Source of the DNA: an uncultured Oscillospiraceae bacterium
Lineage (GTDB): Bacteria; Bacillota; Clostridia; Oscillospirales; Oscillospiraceae
Reading direction: 5' to 3'
DNA length: 54,713 nucleotides
Assembly (NCBI GenBank): GCA_905234625.1
Contig: CAJOIC010000016.1
Span: forward strand, 1 to 54,713
Under the pieces are notes generated by a model, which was not told the DNA's origin, ran no database searches, and saw only the letters and a program-made list of their open reading frames with translations. Position 1 is the first letter of the stretch; every line of letters starts with the position of its first letter. Shown one piece after another: positions 19,351 through 28,552 of this stretch. A program made the translations under genes and the position numbers.

Positions 19351-20289
19351 ATGAGACCGATCCGGACTGTGAACATCGTGGGCATGGGGGCCCTGGGACT
19401 TCTTTTCGGCGAGCCCATCCGGCAGAACCTGGGAGGCGGCCAGCCGAGGTATGTGATGGACGCCGCCCGCAAGGCCCGCCATGAGCGGGATGCATACACC
19501 ATCAACGGCCGGGCGGTGACCCCCGCCATGATCTCCCCGGAGGAGGCGGAGCCTGCCGATCTCGTGCTGGTGGGGGTGAAGTACCCCGCCCTGCCGGAGG
19601 CCATGGATATCCTGGCCTCCTCCGTGGGGGAGGACACGATCATCCTCTCCCTCATGAACGGCGTGGACAGCGAGGACCTGCTGGCGGAGCGCTTCGGGAA
19701 GGAAAAGGTCCTCTACTCCGTCTCCCAGGAGATGGACGCCCAGCGGTACGGCTCGGAGCTGGTGTACACCAAGGCGGGCCAGCTGTATGTGGGCGTGCCG
19801 GACACGGCGGAGGGGGAGCTGCGGCGGGTCCTCACGGAGAGGCTGGACAGGGTCTGCGCCTTTTTCGACGCGGTGCGGCTGCCCTATACCCGGGAGCCGG
19901 AGATCATTTACCGCCAGTGGAGCAAGTTCATGCTGAACGTGGGCTGCAACCAGGTCTGCATGGTGTACGACCAGGGCTACGGCCCATGCATGGAGCCGGG
20001 GAGCGAGGCCTTCGCCATGATGACCGGGGCCATGCGGGAGGTCTGCGCCATCGCGTCGGCGCTTTCCATCCCCGTGGGGGAAAAAGAGGTGGCCCAGTAC
20101 CTGAACATCCTGCGGACCCTGGACCCCCAGGCCCTGCCCTCCATGGGCCAGGACCGGCGGCAGAAGCACAGGTCCGAGGTGGACATGTTCGCCGGGGTGG
20201 TCATCGCCTGCGGCAAGCGCCTCGGCATCGAGACGCCGGTGAACGAGTTCCTGCTGCGGCGGGTGCGTGAGATCGAGGCGGCGTACTGA
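19351..20289 (+). CDS. Ketopantoate reductase family oxidoreductase (PanE/ApbA)
   Basis: A 312-residue NADP-dependent reductase. The Rossmann motif GMGALGLLFG is at the N-terminus (about residues 11-20); KYPALPEAMD, MNGVDSED and the C-terminal helical domain (RQWSKFMLNVGCNQ, PSMGQDRRQKHRSEVDMF) fit the ketopantoate reductase family. PanE makes pantoate for coenzyme A, but many paralogues act on other 2-oxoacids, and no other pantothenate gene is near. The ATG at 19351 has GAGGAGG upstream. It may be monocistronic, as a promoter precedes the next gene. Confidence 0.85.
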   Translation: MRPIRTVNIVGMGALGLLFGEPIRQNLGGGQPRYVMDAARKARHERDAYTINGRAVTPAMISPEEAEPADLVLVGVKYPALPEAMDILASSVGEDTIILSLMNGVDSEDLLAERFGKEKVLYSVSQEMDAQRYGSELVYTKAGQLYVGVPDTAEGELRRVLTERLDRVCAFFDAVRLPYTREPEIIYRQWSKFMLNVGCNQVCMVYDQGYGPCMEPGSEAFAMMTGAMREVCAIASALSIPVGEKEVAQYLNILRTLDPQALPSMGQDRRQKHRSEVDMFAGVVIACGKRLGIETPVNEFLLRRVREIEAAY

Positions 20290-20321
20290 CGGCGATTATC
20301 GGCCGGCCGGCGCTGTAATGC

Positions 20322-20350
20322 TTGCCTTTTCCCACGGATTGCGATAAAAT
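20322..20350 (+). promoter_or_regulatory. Promoter of the glycosidase operon
   Basis: TTGCCT, 17-base spacer, TAAAAT, 68 bases before the GH2 gene ATG. Confidence 0.7.
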
Positions 20351-20418
20351 AAACAAAGCGGCAGTAAAGACGGAGCGGCCCCGGCCGTTCCGTCTCTGTC
20401 GGGAAAGGCGGTGCGGCT

Positions 20419-22854
20419 ATGGCGCGGAGGATCGAGCTTGACCGGGATTGGGAATTCACGGAGACCTTTGACGAGGCGTTCCTGCGGGGGGAGGGCGGCT
20501 TTGAACATGTCTGCCTGCCCCATACCTGCCGTCAGACGCCGTTTTCCTATTTCGACGAGAGCGAGTACCAGATGATCTGCGGCTACCGCCGGGCCCTCCC
20601 CGTGCCGGAGGACTGGGCGGGCAAGCGGGTGTTCCTGTGCGTGGGCGCGGCGGGACACAGCGCGGAGGTCTTCGCCGACGGCGTGAAGCTGGGGGAGCAC
20701 CGCTGCGGATATACGGCCTTCCGGGTGGAGCTGACGGAAGCCCTTGCCCCCGGGAAGACCGTCCTGCTCACGATCAAGGTGGACAGCCGGGAGAGCCAGG
20801 ATATCCCGCCCTTCGGCTTCGTCATCGACTATATGACCTATGGCGGCCTCTACCGGGAGGTGTGGCTGGAGGTCACGGAAACGACCTATATAAGCGACGT
20901 ATTCGTCCGGGCCTCCGTCCCGGACGGGGCCCTGACGGGGAATCTCGCCGTCTCCCGGTTCGAGGGGACCGCGGAGTGCGCTGTCACCCTGGGAGGCGCC
21001 CCCGCGGAGGGGCTGTCCCTGCGCCAGACCGTCACCCGCCGGGGAGACGGGGAGGTCCGCTGCCGCAGGGCATCGGAGGTGGCGGGGACCCGGGCGGAGA
21101 CGAAGCTCACCGTGCCCGGCGCGGCCCTGTGGGACATCGAGTCCCCCCAGCTCTACACCCTGACGACGGAGCTTCTCCGGGGCGGGGAGGTGCTGGACAC
21201 CGTGACGACGGACTTCGGCTTCCGGCGCTCGGAGTTCCGGCCGGACGGATACTATCTCAACGGCCGGAAGGTGAAGCTGGTCGGCCTCAACCGCCACCAG
21301 AGCTGGCCCTATGTGGGCTATGCCATGCCCGCCTCCATGCAGCGGCTGGACGCGGACATCCTGAAAAACGAGCTGGGGGTCAACGCCGTGCGCACCTCCC
21401 ACTATCCCCAGTCCCCGCATTTCATCGAGCGGTGCGACGAGCTGGGGCTTCTGGTGTTCACGGAGCTCCCCGGCTGGCAGCACATCGGCGGGGACGCCTG
21501 GAAGGACCAGGCGGTGAGGAACGTGGAGGATATGGTCCTCCAGTACCGGAACCACCCCTCCGTCATCCTCTGGGGCGTTCGCATCAACGAGTCCCTGGAC
21601 GACGACGAGCTCTATGCCCGGACGAATGAGGCCGCGCACCGCCTCGACCCCACCCGGCCCACCAGCGGCGTGCGCTACCTCAAAAAAAGCAGCTTCCTGG
21701 AGGATGTCTACGCTTTCAACGACTTCTCCCACAGCGGCGGCAACGCCGGCTGTGAAAAGAAAAAGGACGTCACCCCTGACCCGAAGCGGGGATATCTCAT
21801 CAGCGAGTATAACGGCCATATGTTCCCCACCAAGACCTTCGACGCCGAGGAACACCGGACGGAGCACGCCCTGCGCCACGCCGCGGTGCTGGACGCCGCA
21901 GCGGCCCAGGAGGATATCGCCGGCTCCTTCGGCTGGTGCATGTTCGACTACAACACCCACGAGGAATTCGGCTCCGGCGACCGGATCTGCTACCACGGCG
22001 TGACGGATATGTTCCGCAACAAGAAGCTGGCGGCGGACGTGTACGCCGTCCGGCAGGACGCGGAGCCCATCCTGTCCGTGAGCTCCTCCATGGACATCGG
22101 GGAGCACCCCGCCTCCAACCGGGGGCGCATCTTCGTCTTCACCAACGCCGACGCCGTGCGGTTTTACAAGAACGGCACGTTCGTGGCGGCGTTCACCCAT
22201 AAATACACGCCGTACAAACACATGTTCCGCCCGCCCATCGAGATCGACGATCTCATCGGCGACGCGCTGGAGGCCCGGGAGGGCTTCGCCCCCGTCCAGG
22301 CCCGGTACACGAAGGATATCCTGAACTGGTCGGCCCGGTTCGGGTACGGGAGCCTGCCGCCGAAGATCCTGCTCCGGGCGGCATGGCTCATGCTCCGGTA
22401 CGGCATGAGGCTCTCCGACGCCACGGCCCTCTACCAGAAATACATCGGCGACTGGGGCGGAAAGGCCACGGAGTACCGCTTCGAGGCGGTGAAGGACGGG
22501 AAGGTCGTCAAGACCGTGGTGAAGGCCCCCATGACCGAACTGCGGCTGGAGGCCCGGCCCTCCCACACCGTCCTGCGGGAGGGGGCCACCTATGACGTCG
22601 CTCTCATCCGCATCGCCATGCGGGACCAGAACGGGAACCTGCTGTCCTTTTACGGCGAGCCCGTCCGCCTGGAGACGGAGGGTCCCGTCGCCGTCATCGG
22701 ACCGAAGACCGTCCCCCTGCGGGGCGGACTGGGCGGAACATACATCAAGACCACGGGCGAGACCGGCCCGGCGGCCCTCACGCTGACGGCGGAGGGTGCG
22801 CCGCCCGTCCGTATCGAATTCACTATCGAGAGGGAGGACACACATGCAGGATAA
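20419..22854 (+). CDS. Glycoside hydrolase family 2 protein (beta-galactosidase/glucuronidase-like)
   Basis: An 811-residue GH2 enzyme without a signal peptide, so cytosolic. Domain order is the GH2 sugar-binding domain (about 1-165, DYMTYGGLYREVWLEV), immunoglobulin-like domain (to about 270), and the TIM barrel (LVGLNRHQSWPYVG, VNAVRTSHYPQS). The acid/base Glu is in HPSVILWGVRINES and the nucleophile Glu in GYLISEYNGH. The acid/base motif has one residue more than the usual W-S-L-G-N-E. Extra C-terminal domains follow. It opens an operon with a glycosyltransferase-like gene and a symporter, so it probably cleaves an imported glycoside. Specificity is unknown. Confidence 0.88.
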   Translation: MARRIELDRDWEFTETFDEAFLRGEGGFEHVCLPHTCRQTPFSYFDESEYQMICGYRRALPVPEDWAGKRVFLCVGAAGHSAEVFADGVKLGEHRCGYTAFRVELTEALAPGKTVLLTIKVDSRESQDIPPFGFVIDYMTYGGLYREVWLEVTETTYISDVFVRASVPDGALTGNLAVSRFEGTAECAVTLGGAPAEGLSLRQTVTRRGDGEVRCRRASEVAGTRAETKLTVPGAALWDIESPQLYTLTTELLRGGEVLDTVTTDFGFRRSEFRPDGYYLNGRKVKLVGLNRHQSWPYVGYAMPASMQRLDADILKNELGVNAVRTSHYPQSPHFIERCDELGLLVFTELPGWQHIGGDAWKDQAVRNVEDMVLQYRNHPSVILWGVRINESLDDDELYARTNEAAHRLDPTRPTSGVRYLKKSSFLEDVYAFNDFSHSGGNAGCEKKKDVTPDPKRGYLISEYNGHMFPTKTFDAEEHRTEHALRHAAVLDAAAAQEDIAGSFGWCMFDYNTHEEFGSGDRICYHGVTDMFRNKKLAADVYAVRQDAEPILSVSSSMDIGEHPASNRGRIFVFTNADAVRFYKNGTFVAAFTHKYTPYKHMFRPPIEIDDLIGDALEAREGFAPVQARYTKDILNWSARFGYGSLPPKILLRAAWLMLRYGMRLSDATALYQKYIGDWGGKATEYRFEAVKDGKVVKTVVKAPMTELRLEARPSHTVLREGATYDVALIRIAMRDQNGNLLSFYGEPVRLETEGPVAVIGPKTVPLRGGLGGTYIKTTGETGPAALTLTAEGAPPVRIEFTIEREDTHAG

Positions 22855-24310
22855 GTCGAAGATCATCTTCGGAAACGAGATCTCCGCCGCCGACTATCAA
22901 AAAGCGGTGAAGTCCAAGGCGAAGTACGCCCGGAAGTACGGGGACGATTCCTCCGCGGACTATGCCGTGAAGCTGGTGGAGAACGCCACGCTCCACGGAC
23001 CTCTTGGGGTATCGGACATCCGGGTGAACGAGGGAGCGGGGGACCTTCCCTTCGACGCGGAAAAGGGCGTCATCGTGGGGAACATCCGCATGGGCTTCGG
23101 GCACTACCGCATCTCCATCGCCATGGCGAGCGCCGCCCATGCCCTGGGGTACACCCCCTACTGGATGGACCTGAACTCCTACCCGGACACCACCTGCACC
23201 AAGGTCATCGGCGCCCAGAACGACCTCTATTCCCTGGGGTCCCGCCTGTCCCAGAAGAGCAGGCTCTTCAACAAGCTGGTCTGGGAGCCCATGAACTACG
23301 AGGGCTTCCGGAAGCTCAGCTACAACGCCTCCGATCAGAAGAACGCGGAGCTCATGGCGGCGGTGTTCAAAAACGTCCCCAAGGACATCCCCCTCATCGG
23401 CACCCACGTCTGGCCTGCCCAGGCCGCGATCCACGCGGGGATGCGGTATGTCGTGAACGCCATCCCGGACAACTGGCCCATGGCCCTGCATCTGGCCGAG
23501 GGCGCGGTCCACACCATCCAGACCCGGCAGTCCTGGATGGGCTACCGCATCCTGAACGGCATGCGGGGCAAGGAGGTCCTACAGCCCATGCCCGCGGACA
23601 GCCTCGTCTACACCGGGCACTACATCGACCACGAGCTGACGGCGAACATCGAGGCCGACTGCGCCGCTCGCCTCGCCCGGAAGAAAAACGGCGAGCCCAT
23701 GTGCTTTCTGCTGACCATCGGCGGCGCGGGGGCCCAGCGGGAGCTGTTCGCGGCGGTGATCCGGCACCTTCTGCCCGCCGTGAAGGAGCGCCGCGCCGCG
23801 CTGTATGTGAACGTCGGCGACTACAAAAACGTCTGGGACGAGCTCGTCCGGGACATCCCCGGCCTGGAGGGGGCATCGACCCTGCATTTCAACGACTGGG
23901 CGGACACCAACGCCTTCGCGCAGGAGGCGGTCGGCGGTCCCGTGGAGGGGGTGCACGCCTTCTGGCATGAGAACATCTTCGAGGCGGTGTACTGCACGAA
24001 CCTTCTCATGCGCTCGGCGGACGTACTGCTGACAAAGCCCTCGGAGCTGGCGTTCTATCCCATCCCGAAGCTGTTTTTGAAGCGCGTGGGCGGGCATGAG
24101 CGCTGGGGCGCCATCCACGCCGCGGAGATGGGCGACGGCACCCTGGAGTGCGAGGATACCCCCCACACCCTGCAGATGACGGACCTGTTCCTGGAGGAGG
24201 AGACGCTCCTTTCCGAGATGTGCTCCTGCATCTGCGCGAACAAGACAGCGGGCCTCTACGACGGCGCGTACAAGGCGGTCCAGATCGCGATGGCCATGAA
24301 AAACAATTAA
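22844..24310 (+). CDS. GT-B glycosyltransferase-like protein (GT28/MurG-UgtP-like), function unknown
   Basis: A 488-residue cytosolic protein. The N-terminal half has GNIRMGFGHYRISIAMASAA, resembling the glycine-rich acceptor loop of GT28 enzymes. The C-terminal half has TIGGAGAQRELF and ADVLLTKPSELAFYPIP, like the donor-binding TKPGG region of MurG and UgtP. The TKPSE version lacks the usual glycines, so activity is uncertain. The ATG at 22844 (GGGAGGACACAC upstream) lies 11 bases inside the GH2 gene, which implies translational coupling. Its place in a sugar-catabolic operon is unexpected for a glycosyltransferase; it could make a glycoside, act as a phosphorylase-like enzyme, or be regulatory. 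Confidence 0.6.
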   Translation: MQDKSKIIFGNEISAADYQKAVKSKAKYARKYGDDSSADYAVKLVENATLHGPLGVSDIRVNEGAGDLPFDAEKGVIVGNIRMGFGHYRISIAMASAAHALGYTPYWMDLNSYPDTTCTKVIGAQNDLYSLGSRLSQKSRLFNKLVWEPMNYEGFRKLSYNASDQKNAELMAAVFKNVPKDIPLIGTHVWPAQAAIHAGMRYVVNAIPDNWPMALHLAEGAVHTIQTRQSWMGYRILNGMRGKEVLQPMPADSLVYTGHYIDHELTANIEADCAARLARKKNGEPMCFLLTIGGAGAQRELFAAVIRHLLPAVKERRAALYVNVGDYKNVWDELVRDIPGLEGASTLHFNDWADTNAFAQEAVGGPVEGVHAFWHENIFEAVYCTNLLMRSADVLLTKPSELAFYPIPKLFLKRVGGHERWGAIHAAEMGDGTLECEDTPHTLQMTDLFLEEETLLSEMCSCICANKTAGLYDGAYKAVQIAMAMKNN

Positions 24311-24389
24311 TTGCTTTCGCACCGGGCGTTCCCGAAACTGTACCCTTTTGCGCCCGGTAACTAAAAGAAGAGAAAAGGTGGAGCAAGCT

Positions 24390-25808
24390 ATGAACGAAAC
24401 TCAAAAGCTATCCGGCAAATCGAAGGTGTCCTATGCCCTCGGCGCGGTGGGCAAGGACATGGTGTACATGCTCTCGGCCAGCTATGTCCTGTACTACTTC
24501 CAGGACCTGCTGGGCGTCAGCGCCATCGCCATGGGCATCATCCTCATGGCCGCCCGCGTGTTCGACGCCTTCAATGACCCCATCATGGGCGTCATCGTGG
24601 CGAAGACCAAGACCCGCTGGGGCAAGTTCCGGCCCTGGCTCCTCATCGGCACGGTGACGAACGCCGTCGTGCTGTTTCTCATGTTCGCGGCGCCTCCCGC
24701 CATGAACGGCGCGGGCCTCACCGCGTACGCCGCCGTGTTCTATATCCTCTGGGGCGTGACCTACACCATGATGGACATCCCCTACTGGTCCATGATCCCC
24801 GCCTTTACCGAGGGCGGCAAGGAGAGAGAGAACCTCACCACCATCGCCCGCACCTGCGCCGGCGTGGGCAGCGCCATCATCACCATCGTCACCATGATCC
24901 TGGTGCCCATGCTGGGCAATATGTTCGCCGGAGCGGACGCCGGGGCCCGGATGATCGAGATCGTGGGCTTCAAGTATTTCTCCCTCATCGTGGCCATCCT
25001 CTTCGTGATCTTCACGGCCCTGACCTGCATCAATGTCAAGGAGAAGTCCACGACGGAGATGGAGACCGTCTCCGTGGGGCAGATGTTCAAGGCCCTCGTC
25101 CAGAACGACCAGGCCATGACCGTCACCGTGGCCATCGTCCTCATCAACTGCTCCATCTACATCACCTCGAACCTGGTCATCTACTTCTTCAAGTATGACG
25201 CCTATGTCCTGTTCAACATGTTCGGCGGCGCCATGCAGGTGCTCTCGATGATGCTCTTCTACCCTCTGCTGCGGAAGAAGTTCACCAGCCTCCAGATCTT
25301 CTATATCTGCCTCGCCATGGCCATGGCGGGGTACGCCATCCTGCTCATCCTGGCCTTCACCTTCATGGGCAGCGTGTTCGTGCTGTTCATCCCGGCGTTC
25401 TTCATCTTCGCCGCCAACGGTATGCTGACGGTCATCACCACCGTGTTCCTCGCGAATACCGTGGATTACGGCGAGTTGAAAAACGACCGGCGCGACGAGT
25501 CCGTCATCTTCTCCATGCAGACCTTCGTGGTGAAGCTGGCCTCCGGCATCGCGGCGCTGGTCGCCTCCATATGCCTGAGTGTGAACCACCTGCAGAGCGG
25601 CACGGAGGTCTCCGACGCCGATAAGCTGGTGGACTGGTCCCTGGGCGTGGCCCAGAGCGCCAAGACCGGCCTGCGCATGACCATGGCGGTCATCCCCATC
25701 ATCGGCCTCGCCATCGCGTTTTTCTGGTTCCGCAAGCGGTATATCCTCACCGACGAGAAGGTGGAGGAGATCGCCGCGGAGGTGAAGGCAAGGCATACTT
25801 CTTCTTGA
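24390..25808 (+). CDS. Glycoside-pentoside-hexuronide (GPH) family sugar:cation symporter
   Basis: A 472-residue transporter with about 12 transmembrane segments, MelB type. The conserved first cytoplasmic loop reads DAFNDPIMGVIVAKTKTRWGKFRPWLL, of which NDPxxG and TRWGKFRPW are family hallmarks; a second conserved site is DYGELKNDRRDESVIFSMQ. It should import a glycoside with Na+ or H+. The ATG at 24390 follows AAGGTGG. It is the third gene of the operon with the GH2 glycosidase, whose substrate it probably delivers. The last codons lie within a perfect hairpin. Confidence 0.92.
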   Translation: MNETQKLSGKSKVSYALGAVGKDMVYMLSASYVLYYFQDLLGVSAIAMGIILMAARVFDAFNDPIMGVIVAKTKTRWGKFRPWLLIGTVTNAVVLFLMFAAPPAMNGAGLTAYAAVFYILWGVTYTMMDIPYWSMIPAFTEGGKERENLTTIARTCAGVGSAIITIVTMILVPMLGNMFAGADAGARMIEIVGFKYFSLIVAILFVIFTALTCINVKEKSTTEMETVSVGQMFKALVQNDQAMTVTVAIVLINCSIYITSNLVIYFFKYDAYVLFNMFGGAMQVLSMMLFYPLLRKKFTSLQIFYICLAMAMAGYAILLILAFTFMGSVFVLFIPAFFIFAANGMLTVITTVFLANTVDYGELKNDRRDESVIFSMQTFVVKLASGIAALVASICLSVNHLQSGTEVSDADKLVDWSLGVAQSAKTGLRMTMAVIPIIGLAIAFFWFRKRYILTDEKVEEIAAEVKARHTSS

Positions 25809-25823
25809 AAGAAGAAGTATGCA
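25794..25823. repeat. Perfect hairpin overlapping the symporter stop codon
   Basis: GCATACTTCTTCTT and its exact complement separated by two bases; the stop codon sits in the loop. No U tract follows, so it is not a standard intrinsic terminator. It may mark the 3' end of the mRNA or be a dispersed palindrome. Confidence 0.8.
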
Positions 25824-25931
25824 AGAAGAACTTTGAAGCGCACTAGCCGGATAGAGATTCGGGGCTATATGCCCGGTATCGTTCGTGTGTGCCGGATCAA
25901 AACAAATAGGAAATAGGAGTATCATTATCCC

Positions 25932-27434
25932 ATGACACTGGAAGAAGCAAAGGAAAAACTGATCGAGCTCCAGCAGAAGCTGAGCGCCTATGAGCACGCT
26001 ACCTCCCTCATCTATTACGACGGCGTCACCGCCGCCCCCCGTGGCGCCGCGGTGAACCGCGCCCAGACCCTGGAGGTGCTCAGCGGGGAGATGTACCTTC
26101 TCGCCACCGGTCCCGAGACCGTGGAGCTGCTGGAATTCCTGGACGGGCGGAAGGCCGAGCTCTCGGAGCGGGAACAGCGGATGGTGTATCTGCTGCTCAA
26201 GGACATCCGCCAGATGCGGAAGATCCCCATGGACGAGTACGTTGCCTATCAGCGGCTTCTCTCGGAGGCGGACGACGTCTGGCACCGGGCCAAGGAGGCC
26301 TCGGACTTCGAGCTGTTCCGGCCCGTGCTGGAGCAGATCTTCGAGACGAACATCCGCTTCGCTGGCTACTGCGCCCCGGAGAAGGACCCCTACGACTACT
26401 GGCTGAACGAGTACGAGGAGGGCGTCAGCAAGGAGAGTCTCGACAAATTCTTCGCCGCCCTGCGGGAGCGGATCGTGCCCCTTCTGCGGAAGGTCCAGGC
26501 CGCGCCCCAGCTGGACAATTCCGTCATCAAGGGCCATTTCCCCGTGGACAGGCAGGACATCCTCTCCCATAAGCTCATGGAGGTCATCGGCCTCGACCCG
26601 GAGCATGTGGGCCTGTCCACCACGGAGCATCCCTTTACCATCAGCTTCGGCTCCCATCTGGACGAGCGTATCACCACGCATTACTACGAGGAGGATTTCT
26701 CCTACTCCATGTACAGCGTCATCCACGAGGGCGGCCACGCCATGTACGACACCGGCTCCGACGACGAGCTGGCCCGGACGGTGCTGGACGGGGGCGTCTC
26801 CATGGGAATCCATGAGAGCCAGAGTCGCTTTTTCGAGAATTTCCTGGGCCGCAGCCGGGCCTTCTGCGAATATCTCTTCCCCGTGCTGGAGGAGATCTTC
26901 CCGGAGCAGATGGCGGGCCATACGGCGGAGGAGCTCTACCGCGCCGTGAACCGGGCGGAGCCCTCCCTCATCCGCACGGAGGCGGACGAGCTGACCTATT
27001 GCCTGCATGTCTGCGTGCGGTATGAGCTGGAGAAGCGGGTCATGGCTGGGGAGCTGGCGGTCAGGGACCTGCCCGGCGAGTGGAACAGGCTGTATAAGGA
27101 ATACCTGGGCATCGACGTGCCGGACGACAAGCGGGGCGTCCTCCAGGACAGCCATTGGTCCGGCGGCAGCATCGGCTACTTCCCGTCCTACGCCCTGGGC
27201 AGCGCCTACGGCGCCCAGTTCCTGCGCCGGATGAAGGAGACCGTGGACGTGGACGGCTGCCTGCGGCGGGGGGACTTTGCCCCCATAGCCGCCTGGCTCC
27301 GGGAGCGCATCTGGAAGCATGGCTGCACCTACCGCCCCGCCGACCTCTTCCGCATGGCCGCGGAGGAGGAGTTCGACCCCATGGTCTTCGCGGACTACCT
27401 GGAGGAGAAATACACCGAGCTGTACGGGCTGTGA
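25932..27434 (+). CDS. M32 family metallocarboxypeptidase
   Basis: A 500-residue cytosolic carboxypeptidase Taq-type enzyme that removes C-terminal amino acids from peptides. The zinc site HEGGHAMYD (HExxH) is followed about 30 residues later by GIHESQSRFFEN, whose Glu is the third ligand, and by the family motif around ELTYCLHVCVRYELE. GYFPSYALGSAYGAQF near the C-terminus is also conserved. Length is normal. The AGGAG upstream of the ATG is 12 bases away, a little far. A terminator follows, so the gene appears to stand alone. Confidence 0.95.
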   Translation: MTLEEAKEKLIELQQKLSAYEHATSLIYYDGVTAAPRGAAVNRAQTLEVLSGEMYLLATGPETVELLEFLDGRKAELSEREQRMVYLLLKDIRQMRKIPMDEYVAYQRLLSEADDVWHRAKEASDFELFRPVLEQIFETNIRFAGYCAPEKDPYDYWLNEYEEGVSKESLDKFFAALRERIVPLLRKVQAAPQLDNSVIKGHFPVDRQDILSHKLMEVIGLDPEHVGLSTTEHPFTISFGSHLDERITTHYYEEDFSYSMYSVIHEGGHAMYDTGSDDELARTVLDGGVSMGIHESQSRFFENFLGRSRAFCEYLFPVLEEIFPEQMAGHTAEELYRAVNRAEPSLIRTEADELTYCLHVCVRYELEKRVMAGELAVRDLPGEWNRLYKEYLGIDVPDDKRGVLQDSHWSGGSIGYFPSYALGSAYGAQFLRRMKETVDVDGCLRRGDFAPIAAWLRERIWKHGCTYRPADLFRMAAEEEFDPMVFADYLEEKYTELYGL

Positions 27435-27446
27435 TCCTTTCAAAAG

Positions 27447-27484
27447 ACCGGCCTCTGTCCCTCCTGGGAGAGACAGGGGCCGGT
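27447..27484 (+). terminator. Terminator after the M32 peptidase gene
   Basis: ACCGGCCTCTGTC paired with GACAGGGGCCGGT, then TTCTGTGTTA; the U run is weak. Confidence 0.6.
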
Positions 27485-27525
27485 TTCTGTGTTATAGTGA
27501 AGAAAAAACAAAGGAGAACGATCCC

Positions 27526-28479
27526 ATGAAACAGAAGATCCTGGTGACCCTGCCGGTAACGGCGGCCCACAAGGCGGCCCTGGAGGAGAGCCTGCGGGGC
27601 GGGGAGGACGCCTATGAGCTCGCGTATATCGCGGGACAGGAGCCTGCGCCTCAGGAGCTGGAGGAGGCCTCCGTCATCCTGGGCGGGTTCGATACGGACC
27701 TGGCGAAATACGCCGTCAAGACCCGGTGGTTCCAGCTGAGCTGGGCGGGGGCGGACGCCTTCGCCGCCCCGGGCGTCATCCCGAAGGAGGCGATACTCAC
27801 GAGCGCCGTGGGGGCTTACGGTCTCGCCGTCTCCGAGCACATGCTGGCGCAGACCTTCGCCATGATCCGCCGCTTCGGACAGTACGGGCGCAACCAGGTC
27901 CGGCATGAGTGGAAGCCCATGGGGGCGATCACCTCCGTGGAGGGGGCTGTCGCCGCGGTGCTGGGCCTGGGCGACATCGGCGGCAGCTACGCCCGGAAGA
28001 TGAAGGCTCTGGGGGCCTATGTCATCGGCCTGCGGAAAAGCGATAAGGAAAAGCCGGACTATGTGGACGAGCAGTACACTATCGACGAGCTGGACCGGGT
28101 GCTGCCCCGGGCGGATATCGTGGCCATGGTGCTGCCGGGCGGTCCCGCCACCCATCACATCATGGACGAGGCGCGGATCGGGAAGATGAAGCCCGGCGCG
28201 TACCTTTTGAACGTTGGGCGGGGCAATGCCGTGGACCTGACCGCCCTGAAGGCGGCGCTGAAGGACGGCCGTCTGCGCGGCGCGGCGCTGGACGTGACGG
28301 AGCCGGAGCCCCTGCCTGCGGAGGACGAGCTGTGGGACATGGAAAACGTCATCCTGACGCCCCACGCGGCGGGCCAGCTCTTCCTGCCCGCCACCCTGGA
28401 CCGCATCATCGCCATCGCGGCGGACAATCTGCGCCGGTATATCCGGGGCGAGCCCCTGCGGAACGTGGTGGAGCATTGA
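27526..28479 (+). CDS. D-2-hydroxyacid dehydrogenase, NAD(P)-binding
   Basis: A 317-residue oxidoreductase of the D-isomer 2-hydroxyacid dehydrogenase family. The nucleotide-binding fold has GLGDIGGSYARKMKALG. The catalytic Arg is in LLNVGRGNAVDL, the Glu in ALDVTEPEPLP, and the His in ILTPHAAGQ. It should reduce a 2-oxoacid to the D-hydroxyacid or the reverse; the short substrate domain resembles glyoxylate/hydroxypyruvate reductase-like members. The ATG at 27526 has AAAGGAG upstream. It is convergent with the PfkB kinase gene. Confidence 0.9.
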   Translation: MKQKILVTLPVTAAHKAALEESLRGGEDAYELAYIAGQEPAPQELEEASVILGGFDTDLAKYAVKTRWFQLSWAGADAFAAPGVIPKEAILTSAVGAYGLAVSEHMLAQTFAMIRRFGQYGRNQVRHEWKPMGAITSVEGAVAAVLGLGDIGGSYARKMKALGAYVIGLRKSDKEKPDYVDEQYTIDELDRVLPRADIVAMVLPGGPATHHIMDEARIGKMKPGAYLLNVGRGNAVDLTALKAALKDGRLRGAALDVTEPEPLPAEDELWDMENVILTPHAAGQLFLPATLDRIIAIAADNLRRYIRGEPLRNVVEH

Positions 28480-28552
28480 CCGGCTTTCCCCGCCTGTCGG
28501 CGGTCCCGGCCGTGTGTCTCCCCGGTTTTTCGCACGGCGCTTTTCCCGAACG

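Noticed and set aside
20296-22866. An 850-codon open frame opposite the GH2 gene
   Set aside because: Shadow of a clearly identified glycosidase; composition is typical of an antisense reading.
24408-27443. A very long open frame (over 1,000 codons) on the minus strand
   Set aside because: It is antisense to the symporter and the M32 peptidase, is rich in His, Asp, Gly and Arg as expected from reading GC-rich genes backwards, and has no recognisable domain.
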